A stretch of 64,000 bases of DNA from JAWWPY01 sp963822825 (GCA_963822825.1 CAWGIW010000025.1:310001-374000); one strand, 5' to 3'. Shown: positions 10,455-20,065, counted from the stretch's first letter. Translations and numbers: made by a program. The notes: a model not told the origin generated them from the sequence alone.

Positions 10455-10535
10455 TTGGGCCAGCGCAGTGATTGGGCCAGCACAGTGATCGGGCCAGCAC
10501 AGTGATCGGGCCAGCACAGTGAATGGGGTGCCGCA
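10449..10535 (+). repeat. 17-bp tandem repeat bridging the atpD stop and the atpC start
   Basis: Units begin at 10449, 10466, 10483, 10500 and 10517, each starting cagtga, with a partial sixth at 10534 whose cag runs into the GTG of atpC. The first copy supplies the atpD TGA. The unit resembles gtgattgggccagca. Confidence 0.9.
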
Positions 10536-11009
10536 GTGACAGTGCGCGTACAGCTGGTCGTGCCGGACGGCGAGATCTGGTCGGGGCACGCCCGGATCGT
10601 GATCGCCAAGACCCTCGACGGCGATATCGGCGTGCTGGGCGGCCACCCGCCGGTCCTCGGCATCCTGGCCGAGGGCAGCGTGGTCCGGATCCTCGATCCC
10701 GAGGTCGGTGACGAAGCCGGGGACGGAGCCCAGGACGGCGGAGCTCAGGACGGCGGAGCCCGGAGCGGCGGAGCCCGGAGCGGCGAGGTGATGGTCGCGG
10801 TCAGCAGCGGGTTCCTGTCCATTACCGACGACCTGGTGTCGATACTCTCTCGCGAAGCCGAGATCGGCAGCCAGGTGGACCGGGCGGCCGCTCAGTCGCG
10901 GCTCGACGCCGCGCTGGAGGAGGCCGGTTCGCTGGCTTCGGGAGAGCCGGAGTCGGCCGAGGTGAAGTACTCCCGGGCGCTGCTCCGGGCCGCGGGCGAG
11001 CGGTCCTGA
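10536..11009 (+). CDS. atpC: F0F1 ATP synthase subunit epsilon
   Basis: Regulatory central-stalk subunit, 157 residues from GTG 10536. The N-terminal beta-sandwich is recognisable (VRVQLVVPDGEIWSG, GDIGVLGGHPPVLGIL), and the C-terminal helix-rich part contains EAEIGSQVDRAAAQSRLDAALEEA. A Gly/Ala/Asp insertion of short repeats (about residues 57-83, units like GAQDG and GARSG) interrupts the sandwich just before VMVAVSSGFLSI, where most epsilon subunits have a tight turn. The insertion is encoded by a small in-frame DNA repeat. Function should still be the standard one. Confidence 0.92.
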   Translation: MTVRVQLVVPDGEIWSGHARIVIAKTLDGDIGVLGGHPPVLGILAEGSVVRILDPEVGDEAGDGAQDGGAQDGGARSGGARSGEVMVAVSSGFLSITDDLVSILSREAEIGSQVDRAAAQSRLDAALEEAGSLASGEPESAEVKYSRALLRAAGERS

Positions 11010-11034
11010 CGAGAGCCAGCGCGGGGGCCCGGAG

Positions 11035-11481
11035 GTGAGCGGAGCGCTGGCGTTCGACGCGGCTTGGCTCTTCGCTGGCTTCCTGATCCTGGCCCTGCTC
11101 CTCGCGGCCGGCATCACGGTGCGCAGGATCCTGCTCGACCGGGGCGGCGGCACCGTCGAGTGCGGACTGCGCCTTCCCGAGGGGGGCTGGCGGCTCGGCG
11201 TGGCCGCCTACCAGCAGGACGAGTTGCGCTGGTATCACGTCTTCGGTGTCCTGCTGACACCGGACGAGGTGTTCGAGCGGCGCACCCTGAACGTGGTCTC
11301 CCGGCGCGAATCCGATCCCGTGGAGGCGGCCAGCCTGGGGGAGGGGGCCGTCGTGGTGGAGTGCCGCGCGGGGGAGGCGGCCGACACGGTCGAACTCGCC
11401 ATGGGGGAGTCGGCACTCACCGGCTTCCTCGCATGGCTGGAAGCGGCCCCGCCCGGCCAGTACCTAGGCCAAGTAAGCTGA
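11035..11481 (+). CDS. DUF2550 family membrane protein
   Basis: 148 residues: one N-terminal transmembrane helix (about 10-28), then a cytoplasmic or surface domain with CGLRLPEGGWRLGVAAYQQDELRWYHVF, the typical DUF2550 core, and a Trp-rich C-terminus. Actinobacteria keep this gene directly behind atpC (Rv1312 in M. tuberculosis), and the GTG start lies only 25 bases from the atpC stop, so cotranscription with the ATP synthase is likely. The biochemical role is not known. Confidence 0.88.
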   Translation: MSGALAFDAAWLFAGFLILALLLAAGITVRRILLDRGGGTVECGLRLPEGGWRLGVAAYQQDELRWYHVFGVLLTPDEVFERRTLNVVSRRESDPVEAASLGEGAVVVECRAGEAADTVELAMGESALTGFLAWLEAAPPGQYLGQVS

Positions 11482-11527
11482 CCGCCCCCCGCCCCCGCCC
11501 CCGCGCCGCGCCCGCGCCACCCTGCCC

Positions 11528-11552
11528 CGCGATCGATGTGACATCGATCGCG
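11528..11552. promoter_or_regulatory. Perfect 25-nt palindrome between convergent genes
   Basis: Two 12-bp arms, CGCGATCGATGT and its exact reverse complement, flank a single G. It lies between the DUF2550 stop and the end of the adenosyltransferase gene. The one-base centre makes a hairpin unlikely and there is no T-run, so a protein-binding site fits better than a terminator. Confidence 0.6.
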
Positions 11553-11580
11553 TTGACGCCGGGTGAGGCGGCCGACGATG

Positions 11581-12186
11581 TCAGCGCTCGCCGCCGGGCT
11601 TCCACAGCACGTCGCCGCGGGGCTGGTTGGCCCGCCGCGCGAGGATGAACAGCAGGTCGGAGAGCCGGTTCAGGTACCGCGCGGTCAGCGGGTTGACCGA
11701 CTCACCGCCCGCGTCGAGAGCAGCCCAGCAGCTGCGTTCCGCCCGCCGGACGACCGTCCGGGCCATGTGCAGCAAGGCCGCGCCCGGCGTGCCACCCGGC
11801 AGGATGAAACTGCGGAGAGCCGGAAGACTTTCGTTGTACGTATCGCAGGCCTTCTCCAAGGCGGTGATGTACTCCCCGGTTATCCGCAACGCTGGGTAGT
11901 GCGGGTGCTCCGTCACGGGATTACAGAGGTCGGCACCTAGATCAAAAAGTTCATTCTGGATGCGGGCGAGCAGCGTCACCACGCCGCCGGTGAGATTTCC
12001 CAGCGCGAGCGCCGCCCCTATCGCGCAATTGGCCTCGTCAACGTCGGCGTACGCGGCCAGCCGGGGGTCGGTTTTGGGCACCCGGCTGGTGTCGCCCAGC
12101 GCTGTCGTTCCGTCGTCGCCGGTTCGGGTGTAGATGCGGGAGAGCACGACAGGCTGCTCGGTTTGGTCGCGGGCCATGCCGTCCAC
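11581..12186 (-). CDS. Cob(I)alamin adenosyltransferase, PduO type
   Basis: Transfers the adenosyl group of ATP to cob(I)alamin to make coenzyme B12, the cofactor needed by the acyl-CoA mutase encoded at 49.3 kb. The N-terminal ATP-binding motif TRTGDDGTTALGD, the central FILPGGTPGAALLHMARTVVRRAER and the C-terminal NRLSDLLFILARRAN are all family signatures. Length of 201 residues is normal; ATG 12177 (MARDQ) may be the true start rather than 12186. The same gene follows DUF2550 in M. tuberculosis (Rv1314c). Confidence 0.94.
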   Translation of the reverse strand: MDGMARDQTEQPVVLSRIYTRTGDDGTTALGDTSRVPKTDPRLAAYADVDEANCAIGAALALGNLTGGVVTLLARIQNELFDLGADLCNPVTEHPHYPALRITGEYITALEKACDTYNESLPALRSFILPGGTPGAALLHMARTVVRRAERSCWAALDAGGESVNPLTARYLNRLSDLLFILARRANQPRGDVLWKPGGER

Positions 12187-12289
12187 CGTAGCGGGCGTCG
12201 CCTACGGCGAAAAGCTCCCCGCTGATCAATAGTCTGAGCTGGGGTATTCCCAAAATGACAACAGTGTGGCATCGTATGAACACGAAGGG

Positions 12290-12440
12290 TAATTGCAGGG
12301 AGGGGCCATCAGTCCCGAGCCTGCACGATCACCGCATCACGGAGCCAGGCGGTTCTCGGGGGCCCGCCAGCGCACGGCGGTGATCACAGGGGAGGAGCGC
12401 GCTCCCGGCGTCGCAGCCGGGAGCGCGCTTTACTTTCCGC
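12290..12440 (+). ncRNA. Candidate structured RNA ending in an intrinsic terminator
   Basis: Between divergent genes lies a stretch with nested pairings: TGCAGG (12294) with CCTGCA (12320), GATCACCGC (12327-12335) with GCGGTGATC (12377-12385), and an inner GGCGG/CCGCC. It runs straight into the terminator at 12397-12428. It could be a stand-alone sRNA or an attenuating leader of the broken oxidoreductase gene. I do not recognise a named riboswitch class, and no protein is encoded here. Confidence 0.4.
12397..12438 (+). terminator. Intrinsic terminator
   Basis: A 12-bp perfect stem, GCGCGCTCCCGG paired with CCGGGAGCGCGC, with an 8-base loop, is followed at once by TTTACTTT on the plus strand. 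It lies about 100 bases before the GMC oxidoreductase start. Confidence 0.75.
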
Positions 12441-12535
12441 CGGGTTCCCAGCTAGCACCGGGCAATGACACGATCACCCCGTTTCGCGCGAGTAGGGTGT
12501 CGCCTGGAACTGGAAACTGTGGTCGTGAGGTGGCC

Positions 12536-14187
12536 GTGTACGACTATGTCATCATCGGCGCCGGTAGCGCCGGATGTGTCCTTGCCTCGCGTCTCACGGA
12601 GGACCCGTCCGCGCGTGTCCTGCTGCTCGAGGCAGGGCCGCCCGATGACGCGCAAGAAATATGCATTCCGGCCACGCTGAACCTGCTCTTCCAGAGCGCC
12701 TACGACTGGGATTTCCACACCGTCCCGCAGGAGCGCACCGCTGGCCGGTCCATCTACTGGCCTCGAGGGCGCACTCTCGGTGGATCATCGTCGATCAACG
12801 CGATGATCTACATCCGCGGCAGCCGCCATGACTACGACACCTGGCGTGACGACTACGGGTGTGCCGGATGGGGCTACAGCGACCTGCTGCCGTACTTCCG
12901 CAGGGCCGAGGACAACTCCCGCGGGGAGTCGGCGCTATCACGGCGTCTCCGGCCCGCTGAGCGTCCAGGACCTGAGGTACAAGTCGGCACTGACCAAGGC
13001 GTTCGTCGCCGCATCGCAGGAGTGCGGGCTGGCCGCCAACGAGGACTTCAACGGCCCGGCGCAGGACGGCAGCGGCTTCTACCAGGTCACGCAGCGTGAT
13101 GGACGGCGCTGGTCGGCGGCGGATGCCTACCTGCGCCCGGCCATGTCGCGGCCCAACCTCACGGTACTGACCGATGCCCGGGTGACCGGGATCATCATCG
13201 AGGCCGACCGGGCCGCCGGAGTCCGCTACCTGCTGCGCGGCGAGGAGGAGGAGGCCCGCGCCGAGCGCGAGGTGATCCTCTCGGCCGGCACCGTCGGCAG
13301 CCCTCAACTGCTCATGCTGTCCGGCATCGGGCCCGCCGAGCACCTGATCGACCACGGCATCCGTATTCAGGCGGACAGCCCCGGAGTAGGCGCGAACCTG
13401 TCCGACCATCCGGCCGTCACCGCCATGTGGCACACGCCCAAGAGCCCGGGCTTGGAAGAAGCGGCCCGGCCCGCGAACCTCGCCCGCTGGCGCTACCTGC
13501 GCTCCGGCCCGCTGACGTCGAACGTCGCCGAGGCGGGCGGATTCAGCCGCTCCCTTCCGTCGCTTCAGGCGCCCGATCTCCAGTGGCACGTGCTGCCCAC
13601 CCAGTTCACCCGCAACGGGCTGGGCGACCCGTCCACCCGGGCGGTCTCGCTGCTCGTCACGCTGGTATCCGTGGGGAGCCGGGGCTTGTCCGGTTGCGCA
13701 GCAGCGACCCGCGGCACAAGCCCGCCATCGATCCGGCCTACCTGTCGGACGGCGCCGACATCGACCCGCTGGTAGCGGGCTCCGGATGGCCAGGGAGTTC
13801 GCCGCCGCCGGGCCGATGGCCAAGCTCTGCACCGTGGAACTGGCGCCCGGGCCCGGCGTGCGCACCGACGCCGAGCTGCGCGAGTTGATCCGGCGCGACC
13901 TCGGGACGATGTACCACCCGGTCGGCACCTGCGCCATGGGCGGCGACTCCCGGCTGGCCGCGAGCAAGCTGACCAGCGTGGTGGACCCGGAACTGCGGGT
14001 CCGCGGCATCGAGGGCCTGCGCGTCGTGGACGCCTCCGTCATGCCGACCGTGCCCGCGGGGCAACACCAACGCCCCGACCATCGCCATCGCCGAGCGCGC
14101 CGCCGACCTGATCTCCGGCCGTGCGCCGCTGGCCCCGGTCGACCCGGACCTGGCCCGGAGCCGGACACCGCCGGCCAGTACAGCTAG
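12536..14187 (+). pseudogene. GMC-family FAD oxidoreductase (choline dehydrogenase-like), frameshifted
   Basis: The N-terminus YDYVIIGAGSAGCVLASRL is the FAD-binding Rossmann motif, followed by GRTLGGSSSINAMIYIRG, then the middle GSPQLLMLSGIGPAEHL and the C-terminal MYHPVGTCAMGG and VVDASVMPT with the catalytic-site region. These pieces lie in different frames: breaks fall near 12940, 13680-13700, 13780 and 14060. At 14060 one extra G in a GGGG run separates PAG from NTNAPTIAIAERA, as a single-base error would. GTG 12536 (or 12530) is the likely start. Members oxidise alcohols such as choline or alkanols; the adjacent aldehyde dehydrogenase would take the product. Either a decayed gene or several base-call errors. 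Confidence 0.85.
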
Positions 14188-14240
14188 GGCGGTCGTCCCG
14201 AGCTGGTCGTCAGCGGTAGCGCTTGCCGTGCACAGGGTGA

Positions 14241-15738
14241 TCAGGCGAGCATCCGGTTCATGTCCTTGTCGCTGCGCGCCAGCGTGGTCAGGTTGACCAG
14301 CGGCCTCATCCGCTGCCGGGTGATCGCCTTGGCCTGGGCGAACTCCCGCAGCCCGTCGGCGCCGTGGATTCGGCCGAAACCGGAGTCGCCGACCCCGCCG
14401 AACGGCAGCGACGGCACTGACGCGAACGCGATCACCGAGTTGATCGCGGTCATGCCGCTGCGCAGCGCCCTGCGCCGTGTCCATGGCCGATCTTCGCGTT
14501 CCCGGCGAACACCGTCGGCGCCGAGCCCGTACCGGCTCGCGTTCGCCAGCTGCACGCCCTCGGCCAGGTCCGGCACCCTGGTCACGGTGATGGTCGGCCC
14601 GAACGTCTCGTCCTGACCGCCATGCTCTGCTCGGGCACGTCGGCCAGCAGGACCGGGCCGACGTAGGGCTGCGGATGCTGTGCATGCCGCCGACGACCGG
14701 CCGCCCGCCCCGGGCCAGCGCGTCCGCGATGTGCTCCTCGATGACCTCGATCTGGCCCGGCATGGTCATCGGCCCGTAGATGGCCTCCCGGTCGTCGCCG
14801 GCCCGGGCCGTGGCCATCCGCTCGGACAGCTTCTCCACGAACGTGTGGTAGACGTCGTCGACGACGTAGACCCGCTCTAGCCCGATGCAGGTCTGCCCGG
14901 CGTTGGACACCGCGCCCCAGGCCGCGGCGTCGGCGGCCGCGTCCAGGTCCGCGTCGGCGCTGACCAGGAAGGCGTCCTTGCCGCCGCACTCGGCGACCAT
15001 CGGCGTCAGGTTCTCGCGCGCAGGCGGCCATGACCTTGCTGGCGGTGGGGCCGAGCCGGTGAACGCGATCTTGTTGACGGCGCTGCGCGGCCAGCGCCTC
15101 GCCGGTCTCGGCCGCCCCGGTGACCAGTTGCAGCACCGGCTGCTCCGGCACGACCTCGGCGAACGAGCTGACCAGCCAGCCGCCGACCGCGGGGGTGAGC
15201 TCGCTGGGCTTGAACACCACGGCGTTGCCCGCGGCGAGCGCGTAGGCGATCGAGCCCATCGGGGTGAACACCGGGTAGTTCCACGGCCCGATGACGCCGA
15301 TGACGCCGAGCGGCTGGTACTCGACCGTGGCGGCCTGGTTGATCGCGATGAGCCCGCTGCGCACCCGGCGCGGGCCGAGCACCTTGCGCGCGTTCTTGGC
15401 CGCCCAGTCGATGTGCACGATCGCCAGGATGATCTCCAGCTGGGCGTCGGCCAGCGGCTTGCCCGTCTCGGTGTGCACGAGTTCGGCGAGCCGCCCGATG
15501 TACCTGGTGATGTGCGACTTCCAGGCCAGCAGCCGGGTCTGCCGTTCCTTCCAGTCCAGGCCCGCCCACCACGGGCGGCGGCCTCGCGGCCCGCTCGACG
15601 GCGGCGTCGACCTCGGCCTCCCGCATCGCCGGGAAGGTGGCGATCACCTCGGATGTCGCCGGGTTGACCGAGTCGAAGGTCTCCGCGGGCGCCGGCCTGC
15701 CCTGGGTCCATGCCGGGTGTCCATCGGTCCTCGCTCAT
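14241..15738 (-). pseudogene. NAD(P)-dependent aldehyde dehydrogenase, frameshifted
   Basis: Convergent with the GMC gene. Readable segments in order: an N-terminal piece SVNPATSEVIATFPAMREAEVDAAV, then MHTETGKPLADAQLEIILAIVHIDWAAKNA, PLGVIGVIGPWNYPVFTPM, ECGGKDAFLVSADADLD, the catalytic-cysteine segment SNAGQTCIGLERVYV, and the C-terminal PFGGVGDSGFGRIHGADGLREFAQAKAIT. They occupy all three minus frames, with breaks near 15570, 15090, 15030, 14640 and 14490. All catalytic segments survive, so the breaks are few-base indels rather than large losses. Substrate cannot be told; the neighbouring alcohol oxidase suggests a shared alcohol-to-acid pathway. Confidence 0.85.
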
Positions 15739-15867
15739 CGCTCGGGCCAGCCGTGCGGCAACCGCCTGCTACCGCGGATAGTAAATCATCGCCGGGGCGC
15801 CGCCCAGATAGCCGGCACCGAGCCATACTGACCCGGCAGGGCGTGCATCTGGTTGACTGGAGCTACC

Positions 15868-16655
15868 GTGCACACCGAGCCTATGCGCTCGCGCCGAACG
15901 GCCATATGTGCTGCTGAGCTGCGCAATGTCCGTGGACGGCTGCCTGGACGCGAACGGGCGCGGCGCGGCTGGTGCTGTCCGGCCGCGCCGATCTCGACCG
16001 GGTGGACGCGGAGCGGGCCGAGGCTGACGCGATCATGGTCGGTGCGGGCACCATCCGCCGCGACGACCCGCGGCTGGTGATCCGCTTCGGCGGAGCGCCG
16101 GGCCAGCCGGGTCGGCCGCGGCCTGCCGGAGCACCCGGCCAGGGTGACCCTCACCGCCAGCGGCGACCTGGACCCGGCCGCCCGGTTCTTCGACCCGCGA
16201 CTGGTGGCCGGAGCTGGCGCCGAGCCGGAGCGGCTCGTCTACTGCGCCAGCCCCGCTGTGGCGGCGACCGGCTGCCCGGCTGCGGTCACCTGGCGGCGGT
16301 GATCGACGCCGGGCGCCCCCGTGCGGCTCGGGGCGATCCTCGCCGACCTGGCCGGACGCGGCGTGCGCCGCCTGATGGTCGAAGGCGGGGCCAGCCTGGG
16401 CCGCGTGTTCCTGACCAGCGGGCTCGTGGACGAGCTGGCCAGCTGGTGATCGCCCCGTTCTTCGTCGGCGAGCCGGCGGCGCCACGGTTCGCCGGGCCCG
16501 GGGTCTATCCGCATGACCCCGCCCGGCCGATGACCTGGCCGAGGTCCGGCCGGCTCGGCGATCGTGGTACTGCTGCGCTACCTGCTCGGCGGGATGGGCC
16601 CGGCGCGCACTGGCGGGGACGCGGCGCTGAGGCGGCCGGGAGTGACGACGGCTGA
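15868..16655 (+). pseudogene. RibD C-terminal-type pyrimidine reductase, frameshifted
   Basis: Pieces of a dihydrofolate-reductase-fold protein are readable in different frames: RPYVLLSCAMSVDGCLD, RADLDRVDAERAEADAIMVGAGTIRRDDPRLVI, LGAILADLAGRGVRRLMVEGGASLGRVFL and FFVGEPAAPRFAGPG. This is the order of the 5-amino-6-ribosylaminouracil-5'-phosphate reductase domain of riboflavin synthesis (RibD C-terminal). At least four indels are needed to join them. The next gene is a matching deaminase, so the pair is a split RibD in reverse order. A complete riboflavin route presumably exists elsewhere, but that cannot be seen here. Confidence 0.75.
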
Positions 16656-16703
16656 CCGGAGCAGGCCTCGGCGGTGTCCTGGATCGCGAGCGGCTGTGCC
16701 CGG

Positions 16704-17163
16704 GTGGCGGAGCCGACCGCCGCGGACTGGCTGGCTGGCGCAGGCGATCGAGCTGTCCCGCCGCTGCCCGCCATCGCCGTCGGCGTTCTGTGTCGGCGCC
16801 GTGGTGGTGGCGCCGACGGCGACGGTCATGGCCACCGGCTACTCCCGGGAGACGGGACCCGCATGACGCACGCGGAGGAGGCGGCGCTCGCCAAGATCGA
16901 TCCGGCCGATCCGCGGCTCGACCTCGGCCACCCTGTACAGCTCGCTGGAGCCGTGCCGGGTCCGCGCCTCCCGGCCCCGGCCTGTGCCGAGCTGATCATC
17001 GCGGCGGGCCTGCGCCGCGTGGTGATCGCCTGGCTGGAGCCGCCGGTCTTCGCGCCCGGGGGAGGGGCCGCGCTGCTCCGCGAGGCAGGGATTACGCGTG
17101 GTGGAGATCCCCGGCCTGGCCGCCGAGGCCCGCGCCGTCAACGCGTCTGTGCTGGACGCATGA
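16704..17163 (+). pseudogene. RibD N-terminal-type cytidine/deoxycytidylate deaminase-fold protein, frameshifted
   Basis: Readable parts are AEPTAADWL, then QAIELSRRCPPSPSAFCVGAVVV, HAEEAALAKIDPADPRLDL, the zinc-site segment YSSLEPCRVRAS, and CAELIIAAGLRRVVIAWLEPPVFAPGGGAALLREAG followed by VVEIPGLAAEARAVNASVLDA and TGA at 17161. HAEE and the PC..C-like segment are the zinc and catalytic residues of the deaminase fold (riboflavin-specific deaminase). At least three indels separate the parts; the first turns WLAQAIEL into a shifted repeat. Start GTG 16704 is a guess. Confidence 0.7.
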
Positions 17164-17307
17164 CGGGCCGCGAACGACGACGGCCAGGCTCCGGCTACTC
17201 CGCCGGTATCCGTGAACGACCGCCTGGCGGCCCGTTCTGGCCTGGATGTGGCTAGCGATAGTAGTCCTCTTGGTCATTCGGTCAGGAACTCTGCGCTGGA
17301 TGGCCGG

Positions 17308-18045
17308 CTACACGGCCAGCCCGGCGAGCTGCGGATCCTGCAGGGCAGCCCCGTAACGCATCGCGGCGAGCTGTCCGATGGCGGGATGGGCGCCGAGCAG
17401 CCGCCCGCTCTCCAGGCCGGCCTTGGCCGCCACGGCGGCCAGATCAGCCGGGCCGAACTCGGGCCCGATAACGCAGGGCGCGAGGGCCACCCTGGCCACG
17501 CCGGCGTCCCGCAACTGCCCAGTGGCCTGATTGATGCTCGCCGAGTCGCTGAGCGAGGCGGCGGCCACCGGCAGGATCAGCCGGGCGGCCAGGAGCACGG
17601 CGACGGTTCCGGCGACAGACAGCGCCTCCGCGCCGCCCAGGGCGGCCACGAGGACTCCCTGGGCGGCGGTGGTGACGCTCATTTGGCCGATCTGGTCAAC
17701 ACGGGCCAGGCCCGCCTCTGAGAGGCGGGCGTGCAGAGCCCCCGCGAGCACTGGGTGCGCGCCGAGTGGCTTGGCCACGATGACGGGGAAGCCGCCCGCC
17801 GTGACGGCCGCGGCCAGCGCGGCGTCGGCCTCGGGGTCCGGGCAGATGAGCAGCGGGATCACGACGGCGCACGGCAAGCCGTCGCTGCTGTGGAAACCGG
17901 CGAGAACAGCGTCAAGCCGCTGGCCGTCGCCCTCCAGGTACCCGTAGCGCACGGTCACTCCGGGGCACGATGCGCGGGCGGCCGCCACGACCCCCGTGGC
18001 GACGTCGTCGCTTTACGCGCTTTCCGCACCGGGAACGGCCAGCAC
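17308..18045 (-). pseudogene. CbiX/sirohydrochlorin-chelatase-like protein with an early stop codon
   Basis: The open frame from GTG 17988 gives 226 residues with the CbiX-like pattern: VRYGYLEGDGQRLDAVLAGF, VVIPLLICPDPEADAAL, KPLGAHPVLAGALHARL and a second-half RVALAPCVIGPEFGPADLAAVAAKAG. The same frame continues upstream as LVLAVPGAESA and then hits TAA at 18013-18015 before rejoining SDDVATGVVAAARA. The gene therefore appears interrupted by a nonsense codon or indel about ten codons after the likely start at 18045. CbiX proteins insert metal into sirohydrochlorin or act as ferrochelatase-like enzymes; family membership is likely, activity doubtful. Confidence 0.6.
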
Positions 18046-18891
18046 CAAGGCCGGGGCCTCCGGTGGCACCGAGAGCTGGTGCTGGCTCCGATGACGCCCG
18101 CTGGGGCGGTAACGCGAGGTGCGTACCGGAAGAGCTTCCGGGGCACGGTCATCAATACCCATAGTTGGGCATAATAACTAAAAGGGAATGATTCAGCCGG
18201 AAAATCCAGCGATAACGATATGAATTCGTATCGGCCGCGATAGCTGGGCATCCAGCATACCTGGCAGTGGGGTTCTCGCGGGTACGGATGGCTCCGGCCA
18301 CGTCCCGGGGACAGCGCCGCCGAGCCCGGCGGCGGTGAGTCCTTCACGCCGACCCACCCGCAGGTGCGCGGCGGGGCGGCACCCGGGATACGGGTGGCCG
18401 ATCTGGATGGGTGGCCCGCCGTGTGCTCGCGCAGGCCGGTGCCAGCTCGCCGTCCGGGTACCAGCCCTCGTTCGCCCCGCGCCCCTTCCCGGCCGCCATC
18501 TGCACGTCCGCCAACGACGCCGCACTGCACGGCACCCCGGCGGCTGTCGGCGGCCCGATGGCGGCGTGCCCAGCGTGGACGGCGGTGCCGTGGTGGAGGG
18601 GCGGGCAGCGGATGGCCGCGATCTCCTTCACGATCGGGCCGCCGGTGGCTATGGCGACGGCCGGGCGGTGCACGAGGATCAGCACGTCCCCGACGAAGGA
18701 GCCATCCCGCGACCCCTGACCGCCCGCTGAGCTCCAGGGGAGGGCCGGGCCTGTGCATTGCCTGATCAATCCAATTGTCCAAGGTAATAACGGGAAGGTT
18801 ATCCGCGATAGTTCGTTTAGCGCGAATCCAAGCAGCACAGGCACACCGGGGTGCGTGTCCGGCCACCGGCCCGGAAGGCGGCCCGACCCTC
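18046..18891. other. Region with no supportable gene
   Basis: The first ~145 bases, up to about 18190, are the upstream side of the CbiX-like gene. A minus frame at 18344-18913 stays open for 190 codons and contains GDVLILVHRPAVAIATGGPIVKEI, faintly reminiscent of a carboxyltransferase crotonase-fold segment, but the rest does not read as protein and it overlaps the end of the next gene. AT-richer patches lie at 18165-18235 and 18770-18830. It is most likely a decayed continuation of the broken-gene zone. Confidence 0.4.
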
Positions 18892-19743
18892 TCACGGCCG
18901 TCTGGCCACCCATACGGTTCTCGTGGTGCGGACGGTGAGGTCCTCGCGCCGCAGGATGCTGTCGGGCCCGTCGCTGTCGAGAAGGGTGTCGAGCGTGGCG
19001 AGATCGTCGGCGCTCATCTGGCCGTCGAGGCCGGATCGCAGGCGCTGCAGGGATGCCTGAGCGTAGCGGCAGGCGGAGGCGGGAAGCGGGGGCCTCAGGT
19101 CGATGGCGAAGTGCCGCACGGCCTCGATGGTGAAGCCGGCGTGGTCCAGGCGGGGGCCCCAGTCAGAGCCGAGATGCGGTAGCTCGACGGCCCGTCCTGC
19201 GGCCAGGGCGGCATGGCCGCGTGCTTCGAGTCCAGGGCGGCCGAGACCCAGGTCATCGGGCAGGAAGCGCGGGAAAGACTCCATCTCGGCCACCGCCAGG
19301 AGCCCGCCGGGGCGGATCGTGGCGAAGATGTCGGCGAGGACGCGGTCGGGATCTGCCATGTGGTGCAGGGATGACGATGCCCACACCAGGTCAACGGGGT
19401 CGATGGCCGGCCACGCCGCGTCCAGGTCGGCCTGCACCGTGCGGACCCGGGCGGCCACGCCGAGATCGCGGGCTTTGCCGATGAGGCGGTCCAGCAGTGC
19501 CGCGGATATGTCCAGGGCGATCACGTCGGCTCCCTCGAAGCGCTGGAGCAGGGCGAGGGCGCCGGTACCGGTTCCGCTGCCCAGGTCGAGAATCTGGCGG
19601 CCGGGCAGATCAGCAGCCAGCCCGTGGATCCAGTCGATCACTTCGGACAGGTAGGAGTGCAGGACCTCGGCATCGAGGTCCAGGAGTTCGGCCATGGCCG
19701 CCGGGTCGGTCTCGGCAGGGTGCTGGTGGTGATGGTTTCCCAT
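18892..19743 (-). CDS. SAM-dependent class I methyltransferase
   Basis: 283 residues, intact. Motif I ILDLGSGTGTGALALL lies at about residues 50-65, an acidic post-I VIALDIS follows, then the motif II/III region DLVWASSSLHHMADPDRVLADIFATIRPGGLLAVAEME. The N-terminus is His-rich (GNHHHQH). Small-molecule methyltransferases of this type often sit opposite a TetR regulator, and here a TetR fragment reads away from it starting about 70 bases upstream. Substrate unknown. It is the first unbroken gene after the frameshifted zone. Confidence 0.88.
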   Translation of the reverse strand: MGNHHHQHPAETDPAAMAELLDLDAEVLHSYLSEVIDWIHGLAADLPGRQILDLGSGTGTGALALLQRFEGADVIALDISAALLDRLIGKARDLGVAARVRTVQADLDAAWPAIDPVDLVWASSSLHHMADPDRVLADIFATIRPGGLLAVAEMESFPRFLPDDLGLGRPGLEARGHAALAAGRAVELPHLGSDWGPRLDHAGFTIEAVRHFAIDLRPPLPASACRYAQASLQRLRSGLDGQMSADDLATLDTLLDSDGPDSILRREDLTVRTTRTVWVARRP

Positions 19744-19813
19744 GCTTCGACTCTACGAGTGAGGGCCGCCGACGGCCTGGCCGGCGTAGTAGTCGGCCGC
19801 GCTCCGGCTGGCC

Positions 19814-20065
19814 ATGGAGCGCGGACTGGAGAACATCACGGTCGAGGAGATCACCGCCGAGGCGGATGTGGCCCTCCGGACCTTCAGCAACTACTTCTCC
19901 AGCAAGTACGAGGCGATCTGCGCCCTCGGGACGGACCGGGTCCAGCGCATAGGGCGCGACGCTGCTCGCGCGGCACGGCGTGTTCCCAGCCGCCCGGCGC
20001 GGGCGCTCAGAACAGCCGCAGCGCACCGTCATCGGCACCGCGCATGGACTCGTAGTCCAGAGTGA
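19814..20065 (+). pseudogene. TetR-family regulator, truncated to its DNA-binding segment
   Basis: MERGLENITVEEITAEADVALRTFSNYFSSKYEAICALG is a clear TetR helix-turn-helix. Two in-frame TAG codons lie just upstream, removing the first ~15 residues, and after about residue 50 the similarity stops and the frame runs into the 3' end of nucS on the other strand. No ligand-binding domain remains. It probably once regulated the divergent methyltransferase gene. Confidence 0.75.

Noticed and set aside
8784..11153. 789-codon open frame on the minus strand opposite atpG, atpD and atpC
   Set aside because: GC-rich codon shadow of real genes; composition (His/Asp/Arg-rich, no domains) is not protein-like.
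18344..18913. Possible carboxyltransferase fragment
   Set aside because: Only one short stretch is suggestive and it overlaps the methyltransferase gene; too weak to name.
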